Below, piece after piece: positions 55,395 through 64,000 of a stretch of 64,000 bases of DNA (positions are counted from its first letter, which is position 1; each line of letters opens with the position of its first letter). Source of the stretch: Acheta domesticus (taxonomy: Eukaryota > Arthropoda > Insecta > Orthoptera > Gryllidae); NCBI GenBank assembly GCA_031308135.1, contig JAHLJT010003656.1:68218984-68282983 (forward strand), written 5' to 3'. The position numbers were made by a program, and so were the translations under genes. The notes beneath the pieces are model-generated. The model searched no databases. It was not told the origin of the DNA and saw nothing but the letters and a program-made list of their open reading frames with translations.

Positions 55395-55776
55395 CAGTGT
55401 AGCAAAGAGCGATCCAGTCCGACTCGCTGACATCCTGGGTGATGTGCCACTGGAGGCGGAAGCTCTGCTTGCCAGTGGGCCCAGAGCAACGGTTGAGCAC
55501 TTTGAGGTGGCTGGGCCCTGCATCAGCTAGCCACTCGCTGCGAATGCGTCTTGTGCGATCAGCTGACAGGGACAAACGAGTGCAGGAAGCACCTGTTGAG
55601 AGGCCGTTGGCATTCTCTTCATTGTTGCTGCCTGTTGCCATTGGCAGGCTGGTCCATTTGTGCCAACTGACCCTGGCTGCTCTCCCCATTTGGCCCTGGA
55701 GCAGGGGTCCCATTCCCATTGGAGTCCAACTGCTGCCCTCTTGGGTCCAAAGGGGGCAAGTTGGAGACAGAATCAG
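55395..55776 (-). CDS. Exon with HECW_N-like domain (candidate HECW-type E3 ligase)
   Basis: An internal exon bounded by a strong acceptor ('ttgctctttcag|CTGATT') and a GTGAGT donor. One frame encodes 'TRLSLSADRTRRIRSEW', 'AGPSHLKVLNR' and 'RLQWHITQDVSESDWIAL', ending in phase 1. The 'L.W.I...V...DWI.L' pattern matches the N-terminal domain of HECW HECT-type E3 ubiquitin ligases; SKICH-type domains share a similar DWIGL core and are the main alternative. The second frame ('DSVSNLPPLDPRG' and so on) joins the upstream exon just as well but stops at 55619-55621, before the domain. C2, WW and HECT exons are not in the window, so the assignment is tentative. Confidence 0.6.
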
Positions 55777-56435
55777 CTGAAAGAGCAATGCAAAAGGTGA
55801 TTATATAAAAAAAAATTGAATTCATTGAAATAAGATGTATCAAAATGTGTTAGATATGACAGCATCATTCAGTACACAAAAAGTTTATACTTATTGCAAA
55901 CAAAATAAAACAAGTTCAGATTAAGAGATTTTAGTTACTTTACAAGTTGTTTAACAAAATATATTCACTTTACAAGTTAAATTCTGTATCATCATCAACA
56001 TGTCAATTATCAAATGAATTTTTAAAACTCTCCTGCAGACCTAGTTCCCCTCCCTGAAGATTTTATACAATTGTTTTTCATTAACCAATTATCATCCCTA
56101 GCAACTACATTACAAACTGCTTGGAGAGATCAACACTGAAAAATAAAATTCCATTTTAATAAAATAGACAGCAATTAATACCCAAAATTTTCACAAAACA
56201 TTTCTTTCAAAAATACCTTATGACTTTAATTTTAAAATACTGAGAGCATATTACATTACAACCAAAACTTTTTAATTATCAATTAACTATTTTGAAATGT
56301 ATAAATCTTTCTAGATAATAGGAACATTTTGTATTTGAGATCAGAAAATGAAAGTATCTGACAAATGCAGTTTGGAAAATAAACAAAATTTTATTATAGA
56401 AAGATAAAAAGTTTATAAAACACCATGTGATGTAC
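55777..56435 (-). other. Intron between the two HECW-like exons
   Basis: A 659-bp intron with donor GTACAT after '...CATCCTCAG' (the unusual +4 to +6 bases make the donor weak) and acceptor 'ctctttcag'. AT-rich, with no repeat recognised. Confidence 0.55.
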
Positions 56436-56599
56436 CTGAGGATGAAGTAACATGATTTGAGCTGGAGGAAGAATCTGGTCCCTGGTGATCGGCTGGAGGG
56501 GCATCTGAGCCTCCAACAACATGCATGAGCCTGCTGGCACACTACTGTGAGCTACCTGGACTGCAGCCATGCGTCACACGCACTCAATTTGTAGCATGG
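56436..56599 (-). CDS. Upstream exon of the HECW-like gene, start-codon candidate
   Basis: The exon follows the acceptor 'attattttggcag' and ends 'CATCCTCAG|GTACAT'. Three ATGs occur: at 56597 (an 8-codon ORF including its stop), at 56570 ('MAAVQVAHSSVPAG', 45 codons, phase 0) and at 56526 ('MHVVGGSDAPPADH', phase 1). The 56570 frame reads without a stop into the HECW-like domain of the next exon. The 56526 frame has a more natural, serine/proline-rich disordered composition but stops before the domain unless an internal acceptor at 55631/55632 is used or the reading frame changes. The exon may therefore be the first coding exon, or an internal one if 56526 lies mid-protein. Confidence 0.5.
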
Positions 56600-58300
56600 C
56601 TGCCAAAATAATGCATTTCAACAAAACTTGTACACACTAACAATGATCATACGGTTGCACAATGGAAATAACTTTCAATGCTATTAATTTTCATTAATTT
56701 TTTGCATAAAAATAATAAAGTTATTCAACTTGTTTAAAATAAACAATTCTTCCTTGTAAGCAAACATGTAGATAATAAACAGCATTTCCTTGTACATCCA
56801 TACTCAACATAATTAAATGTTATGAAAAATATCAAAAATTATGATTCTTATTTAGCACTAAGACAGGATTTCCAGTAACCAATCACCAGGAGGAAGCCCA
56901 TTATTAAAGAAATAGAATGAGACGCAAATTTACGTTATTGACTTAACACCAAATAGATTAAAAAATAATAATAAACTACAGGATTTCTGATGTGGAATAC
57001 CATTTATCCAATTCCAATACGTCAATTCTTTTGGTTCACGTAATATTACAAGGATTTTGAAGAATATTTTTAACTTCATGCTCATTCTAGGGTTTATATT
57101 GGTCAAGATTCACAATCTTAAGTAAAACTGTGTTTAAGAAATTGTTTTTAAATGGATACAGGAGAAATATTAAGATAGGAAAACAATTAAACCAACATTA
57201 GGTATACCAAGACTTTGCAGTATTTGAAAAGAGAATGGGAATCAAAAGGTATCATTGACATTAAACAAATAATGAACAAAAGCATTTATTACATCAAATA
57301 AAATCATACAACAAAAAACAAAACAATAATAATTATTGATACATATTTTCTGTATTTCAACTGCTTTTTAGACTGAAGGCTAAGATATAAATAATTTTGC
57401 AAAGAAAAAAAGGTTGAAACAGAAAAATTAAAAACCAATGACTATAATCATGCACCCCTTCCTTCATTCCTTAGAATCAAGATCTACATAGGTTCTTCAA
57501 CCAGTAAAGCCACTCACCAAAAAGAAAAAGCAATGTTATTAAAAATAATTGAGATGGTTAACTATATAATGCAGATATAATTCTGAGCTGTGAAATACAA
57601 ACGCACAGGAATACCTTATTTCCTCTTTCAGGAAAATAAGTATTAGACTTCAATACAACTAAAAGTATGAGGAAAAAATATTAAAGCGTTGCACTCCTCA
57701 ATGACCAACTGGCATCAAAATAAGGCTATCAACACTTCTGTAGACTGTAGTATAAAGCAGATTTTATTCACACTGCTAGATCCCTTCGGTAGGCGTGTTT
57801 ATGAATGAAAAGGAAGTAATAAGCATTTTCAACAAAATCTATCAATCATGTTTTTATGTAATTTTAAAAACCGTACACTTCACAAACACTGAAACCCCTT
57901 AAATTGTGAAACACAAATGTTAAAGTCATCTTTGAGCCGACAACAAAATCCAAGATACACACAAATCACAACTGCCTACATATTTCTGCGATTATGATCC
58001 AAGAAACCAATACAACATACCGGTAGTGAGACCAAATTCACCACGTAAACACGTGAAGTTTAATTCTTTGCAACACTTTAAACGCTATTTACAAACAGTT
58101 TTTGACAGCAAAATTCTGAGTTATGTTGGCACGACTATTTTTCTCACCTTCTGCTCTAGAAGATTAAAGTCACTTGTTCCATAGGAAATCTACGATAAAC
58201 ATGAAAGTTACTGCAAAAGTATGTAAGATTATTATAGAAAATGCAGCAAATTGCACAGAAAGTCTGAAAACTGTATGAAAACACTATTTAACAGTAAGAA
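56600..58300 (-). other. Probable 5' intron or upstream region of the HECW-like gene
   Basis: AT-rich sequence with no exon, repeat or mobile element recognised. Confidence 0.35.
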
Positions 58301-58309
58301 AACAAGTAA

Positions 58310-58460
58310 CGGAAAACCCTTAACACGCACGCCAACTGCTGCTGCAGCTGCAGTGTTTCCACAATTCGTTTGCGCATGAGCGATGGACATTCGGCAACTT
58401 CTGCCATCTATCGCTTTTCAATAGAACCCAGACAGTTCTTTGCTTTCGCGGAATTGTCGC
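58310..58460 (-). promoter_or_regulatory. Candidate promoter region of the HECW-like gene
   Basis: A local rise in CpG and GC within more than 8 kb of AT-rich DNA, with a 'catgcgca' word (NRF1-like half site) and 'agatggcag' on the minus strand. It lies about 1.7 kb upstream of the first recognised exon. Promoter function is inferred from position and composition only. The adjacent inverted repeat (58464-58720) may share in the GC rise. Confidence 0.3.
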
Positions 58461-58463
58461 CAA

Positions 58464-58720
58464 TATACTGCGATTTTTGTAGGAAGAGCTCTCAAGATAA
58501 CTCAAATCCCATCTTCGCGATGGAATATGTCACGGCATTTCGTATCATTCACAGTCGTTCCGCTAGATTTCGCACGATCGCGACCGTATGAAGCAGTGCT
58601 TGTGATCATGCGACTTCTACCGGCAAGACCGAGAAAAGACGCGAAATGCCGTGACATATTCCATCGCGAAGATGGGATTTGAGTTATCTTCAGAGCTCTT
58701 CCTACAAAAATCGCAGTATA
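58464..58720. repeat. Near-perfect 79-bp inverted repeat
   Basis: Arm 58464-58542 and arm 58642-58720 are reverse complements at 78 of 79 positions (the one mismatch follows 'gagct'), around a 99-bp CpG-containing spacer. A transcript from either strand would fold into a long duplex. The near-identity means either a recent inverted duplication, active pairing-dependent conservation or gene conversion, or an assembly artefact. No terminal inverted repeats or target duplication outside the arms were seen. Confidence 0.95.
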
Positions 58721-61700
58721 AATGACCAGAACATATTACATTCGCGTAAGAGGCAATTTCCTAAGCACAATTCTTTAATTTAAAACTATTGAGATTTGAT
58801 TTTTTGTTTTCAACTCCCTGTAAATGAAAAAATCCTTATTTATATTTTAAACATTTCAATTTTGTGTTGAAACTTAATTTTTAAAATTAATATTAGCATT
58901 TATCATTCCAAGAACTTGAGAATCTACCCGTTTTAAACTTTCTGGGCTACTTCTTATATTTGTATTAGTAACGAGGGAAACCTTTTCCCAACAACAGAGG
59001 GTATGAGTAATTAAACAACAATAAAACAAATTGTAGTAATTTTTGTATTTTCAATTTTTAATAAAATACTCTTGGTTTTAGTTTATGGCTTTATAACTTA
59101 ATCAAAATTGTTTTTGCAATAAAACAAATATTAATTAATCAAAGGATTTAAACGTCTGAGTGAAAACTTTCAATCTTCACTAAAATATGGATTTATATTT
59201 CTTTGTTAACACATGTTCATTTCAAAATGGATAAATAACATCATGACAAATATAATTTAATGTATTCTGTATACTATTGTTTTGGTTTCACATATTAATA
59301 GAATATTTAACTAATTCTGCCAAGGTAAGAAAGGTGCATTTGGATTTTATGGTGCACAGGAATGGAAGAAACAACAACAAATTATTATATTGTATATAAT
59401 GCAGCATTTTAAGCTTAAAAATTACTTTCTTCAATACGTACAACATAACATTCCATACCATGTCATACCAAAACAAAATGCTAGCTAACATCAATAAGTT
59501 AAACTTCAGCACCAAATTAGAGAACATGTATACATCAAAATTACAGAAGGCAGGTAGAATGCACAAAATGTACCTTTGATAATGATTACAATAAAAACAA
59601 AAGAAATCAACTGTCAGGCACTGGTATCAATTAAATTTTATAAAATGACTTTACAACCCACTAAAACCAGAAAACTGTTAGTCTAAACTTAATGTTTTGA
59701 TGTCAGCAAAGTTAAAATGAATCTATTTCGTTACAATCTACCCCTTGATCAATCAAACTGAAAAAAATAAGGACACAAAATTATTTGAGAAATTACCAAC
59801 CTACTGTTGGCAAATACTCAAAGTAAGCTGTGCTTCTATGATCATTGTATATGTACAATGAATACCTCCTGCATTATTAATATTAATAGTCAATGCAAAA
59901 AAGCGCTTATATACAGTATACATTTGATAATAAAAATGTATATAAAGATTGTTTAAATCAAATATACAAAATGTTTCAATACATAGCTTTCACTTTAGAA
60001 GGAACCTCTTTCTTATTCTCTCATGGGAGAAAACAAATAGAGTATTTATACACATAAAAAAGCAGTACTGCCACCATAAAAATAGGGGCAAAATGACATA
60101 CAAATCTGTACAAATTCATAAGTCACAGTCACAACTTTTTACTCTTCATAACTGCAAATGGAAAGAACAGAATTAGAGTTCTAGATAAAAGGGAAATATT
60201 AAAATTTATCTGATGTACCCTCGAAGTATGCAATGTTCTCGAGTCCATGGAACTGCTGCTGAAAATGTTTATTGGGGTTTTCCTGTCACTATTTCTCTAA
60301 GAAACAAATAGAAAAAGATAAAATAAAATGCTTCTCATTTGGTCATTAGGAAGAATATCCCATGAATTTTAGTTTTCAACAAAATGTTGCACAAAACAAA
60401 ATTAATAATAATTGCACTTCATGCAAAGATGTAAAGGCATTGCTAATATAATGTAATACAAGATCTCACAAAATAACAATAAATTAAAAACAATGTTTGC
60501 TCATTCACTCTAATTATAGCTCAACCATACCAAATATTTCACATATGCATACTTCAGATTATGGAAAGAAATGAAAATCACCAAAAATCAAATGTATAAA
60601 TGGTATCCCTTTGAAAATTTACCAGGGAGAAGCATTTTGTCTTTTACACAATACACAAAAATAGCATCCCTTACATAATTTTTAAAACAACTGTTTTGTC
60701 TTTTAGATTTCATAGAGCTACTGATCAGCAATGTATTGCTTTTCACATTTTAAACCAATGTTTTTTATCTATCTTTTAGTTGTTCCTGTCATAGTGGAGA
60801 TTTGATCTAATGGCTTGCTAACAGAATTCTCATGAGATATACACAAAACATTACAGAGAAAAATAGAAATAATAATATTCTAATTCATTGAATTTTGAAA
60901 TTAATTATAAAGATATTGATCATAAAAAAATCCTGATCTAAAGATTTCTTGAAGCGACAATGTACGTCTTGTACTACAAAAAACAATTTATGTTAATGAC
61001 TTGAAAATATAAATCTTAACACATTAAAAAGAAACTCGTTCTCTACTGACAAAAATCAATCTTAGTTCTCCGTGCATTTTATTACCATGGTAATAATGCA
61101 GCATGCCAGTTTTTTTAACTGAAAAGAGCACAAAATTCACAGACTTATCTTCCAAGCACTCAAGCACCAAAATATTAACAAAAAATAAACAAACATACCA
61201 AAGAAAAAATGTTCCCATAAAACTAACTAGCAATATTTCGTCTGTTAGCTCTGGGTAATATGGATCAGAAAAACTATTTATACAATTCTGAAAAAGGATT
61301 TTGTTTTCATCATAATAATAATAATATTATTTAAGAACAAGAAAAATTAAAGTAAGAACGTTTATGAACAATCTATGGAGCCCAATGTCTTAATATTTGA
61401 CTGCATAGGCACCTCAATTCATTTCCCATTCCAAACACACAGCCTACGCAGACGTAAATTGGCATTTACACAACAAGGCTTATGGTGTAGTTTCACACAG
61501 TACTAGGTACAGAAGTAGGATCACCATATGCAGCTTCCCAAAATTGTTCCCTTATGTCTGGGTTAGTGTACTTTATTTACATATTGAAAATATTTTACTT
61601 TGTTTTAGGCTCCACTTCAATAGCACAATGCTCAGAAGTGAATAAGATGCAAAAGGTGGTCCCACTTATTCTACACACAATTATCATTTCTTGGCACAAC

Positions 61701-62861
61701 TGTTCTTAAATTGACATCCTTATGCACCTGTTATAATTAACAAATATCACAAAGAAACCATTTTCACAGAAAAACTGGATTAGACAAAACTCAATCAAAA
61801 TTCACATAAAAAAAATCACACAAGTTCCTTAAACCATCACAATACAAAATAAGAGGAGGAGAAAAAACAAAACAAGAGATCTGTACAAATGAATTTACTG
61901 CCCATTAGGTATGGCCACTATGGATGAATTTCTTTTCCTAACAAATGTACGAGTTTTGTACAGGGTAGTAAACTGAAATCATCTTCGTACATACACAAAC
62001 TCTCCCTCCTCAGTGAGCAATGCAGATAAGACTGAAGAATTTTAATATAATTGAAAAGAGTTAGTGCGAAGGGCATCATGAGATGGCATTAGTGTAATAT
62101 TTAAGAAGCAGTTAAGTAGAACTGTGTCAATAGTCTTGTCACATTATATTAAATATTTCAGTACTACTAGATAGTGCAGAAACAGATTTGCTTCCTTCTA
62201 CATCTCATTTTAGGATTTACAACATTGCAATTGATGACCGTTTCCTAGTTACAACACTGTATGCTTGTGCAATGGGTAAACAACTATTCAGTTAGCTAAG
62301 TAATAGAAACCACTGTTCATCTCACTTAATATAGATTACCAATGAGTTTCATATTTAACAACTATTCATTATTTTGAAGGTATGACCATGTAAATTGACG
62401 TTCTGCATGATCACGTAACACTGAAACATTATCTAGTACTACTCAAGTGTTTCAGCACACACAAAAATCATTTTAGTTCATGGTAATGGCACTAATATTA
62501 CTTTCTGTTAAAATTATGATTCAAAGAAACTAATATTAAAATTGTGCATAAATGTAATCTGTGCTTCTTAATATTTTTACTACAACACTTCTTTATCCCA
62601 GCAAAAGCTTTAAACTTAATTGTAGTCATCTTCTATGTTTTTACAAAGCAAATTTTGGGGTTAGTGAATTTCGCTTATACAATATTTCAGGCATACAGGT
62701 TGATAAATTGGCACATAACACAGCAGACAAGGAACATGGAATACAAATGAGGTTTCTAAACTTTCTTTCACAAGATGTACATTTCCATCTCATGACATCC
62801 TGCAGTGGAAAAGAAAATTCAGGACCGCTCACAAGTCAGACGAGGAGGGTTGTGGCAACTA
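58721..62861 (-). other. Intergenic region and probable 3' UTR of the coiled-coil gene
   Basis: AT-rich (visibly poor in CpG), free of the repeats that fill the rest of the window, and located directly after the stop codon at 62862. Part of it is likely a long 3' UTR. Many AATAAA words exist on the minus strand, so the polyadenylation site cannot be picked. Short ORFs have no motif. Confidence 0.45.
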
Positions 62862-62972
62862 TCACAACTCCTTGAGAAGTGCCGACTTTGCATTCTTTAA
62901 CTTATCAAGTCGCCTTTGCAGATGATTATTTGAAGTTTCAAGTTCTTCAACTCGAGCTTGGGCTTCCCGAAG
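62862..62972 (-). CDS. 3'-terminal coding exon, C-terminal coiled coil, gene not identified
   Basis: The acceptor 'tattatgtttcag' is followed by 36 codons in phase 0 and a TGA. The peptide begins 'LREAQARVEELETSNNHL' and ends 'KNAKSALLKEL'. Leucine and other hydrophobic residues are spaced in heptads and charged residues fill the rest, a typical parallel coiled coil or leucine zipper. Such C-terminal zippers occur in several cytoskeletal and myosin-phosphatase-related proteins, but the fragment is too short for me to name the gene. The upstream exons lie beyond 64000. Confidence 0.75.
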   Translation of the reverse strand, partial: LREAQARVEELETSNNHLQRRLDKLKNAKSALLKEL

Positions 62973-64000
62973 CTGAAACATAATAATACTGATTACAAAA
63001 CATGCACTTCAAACCATTAATATCACATGCCATCTATAATTATTTTCTGAGAATTAATAATTATCAACTGAAATTCCACACACTGTAGGTTAACTTTAAT
63101 ATCCCAATGAAAATTTTATACAATCAAATAAAAGTGTTAATAACAAGTACCAAATGCAATACAAAATTTCATTGTCCATAGTAATAATTTCAGAAACAAT
63201 CAAATCATTAGAAAAACTTTTCCTTTAAAGAGTAAATGTAATTTACAGATACGTTCAAATTCACATTCCTGTTATAATCGCAATCTATGAACTATTTGTC
63301 AGAAGTTTATTGCACAACTATCTCAACTCTCGTAAGTAAAACAATGTTTATGGAAAATCAGTTTTGATAGGTGAAAAACAAATATCTACAGATAATTCCA
63401 AACTTAAATATTCTTCTGAAAATTATTTTTATATTTCCCTCTCAGAGTATAAACTTTTTTAAAACAAAACTTCCTTCTAATACTAATCTTAAAATAAGCA
63501 GGAAGAACAGACTTAAATTTCTTACAAAATAAAATAAAGAACAAATGGCAATTGTTCATTTATAATATGCAGATATTCAATATGAACAATTCATCATTTA
63601 TCATTAAAATCATCCAAAATCTACAGAAAAAATTTTGAAAATTAAAAATAAATTCTTAAGTTCACAATTTGCATAGAAACCACATCTACTTCAAATCACT
63701 CTTGTATAAACTGCAGGGTGACAAAAGTATAAGTATTAGAAAATGTTCAAAAATAAGCTTGGAGAGTACACGATTCCAACATTTCCAAAACTCACTTTTT
63801 CAATAACAGGATCCCCCCAAAATATAAAAATGTAAGTCATACTCTTGAGATAGAATTGCATGAACACACAACATTCTCACAAAATACATTCTTCAGCTAG
63901 AATATTCTTTGTTAAATGTTCAATAAACAAAAACTTCAGATATCTTTATTCTATTTTCACAAATGTATTGATTAAATTTATAACATGACATGCACTTGCA
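62973..64000 (-). other. Intron of the coiled-coil gene
   Basis: AT-rich sequence upstream (minus strand) of the terminal exon. No further exon is recognised before the window edge, so the intron exceeds 1 kb. Confidence 0.6.

Noticed and set aside
62862..62972. Naming the coiled-coil exon as a myosin-phosphatase targeting subunit
   Set aside because: A C-terminal leucine zipper is compatible, but 36 residues of coiled coil are not diagnostic and I could not match family-specific residues.

Overview
The window looks like arthropod, most likely insect, nuclear DNA from a large, repeat-rich genome. The evidence is widely spaced exons with GT/AG borders, tRNA-derived SINEs, decayed Tc1, mariner, hAT, pogo, PIF-Harbinger and Crypton elements, and an AT-rich background broken by short, very CpG-rich blocks. 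No operon, ribosome-binding site, bacterial gene, rRNA, functional tRNA gene, CRISPR array or viral sequence is visible. The species cannot be told from the sequence.

Protein-coding support is confined to the last 9 kb, on the minus strand. A 3'-terminal coding exon (62862-62972) encodes a leucine-rich coiled coil and ends an unidentified gene that begins beyond the right edge. To its left lie two linked exons (56436-56599 and 55395-55776). The second carries a domain resembling the N-terminal domain of HECW-type E3 ubiquitin ligases. Two reading frames stay open across their intron and only one reaches the domain, so the start, the splicing or the base sequence there needs checking. Later exons of this gene are not found in the window; its next intron probably runs left from 55394.

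Positions 1-53700 are intergenic or deep intronic and dominated by mobile DNA. A long SINE of about 545 bp (SINE-A) has four copies, one with a perfect 13-bp target duplication. Two further tRNA-like SINE types occur. Two dispersed families that I do not recognise (called repeat A and repeat B) recur six and five times. DNA elements with visible ends are a 1.24-kb degenerate Tc1 element, an 800-bp pogo/Tigger-like element, three hAT-type MITEs and the 5' end of a mariner; a PIF-Harbinger transposase remnant and a broken Crypton tyrosine recombinase are recognised by translation. One hAT MITE, with a perfect 8-bp target duplication, sits inside or beside the Harbinger remnant.

Structure not explained by these classes includes a nearly perfect 79-bp inverted repeat at 58464-58720, a large older inverted duplication at 2282-3104 whose arms carry CCAAT- and TATA-like boxes, two snap-back palindromes (15406-15532 and 49465-49566), and G-rich arrays at 4531-5010, 17930-17985 and 23455-23780. 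At least fifteen CpG-rich blocks could be promoters of distant genes, but none has a convincing exon beside it. The long ORFs in these blocks are composition artefacts.
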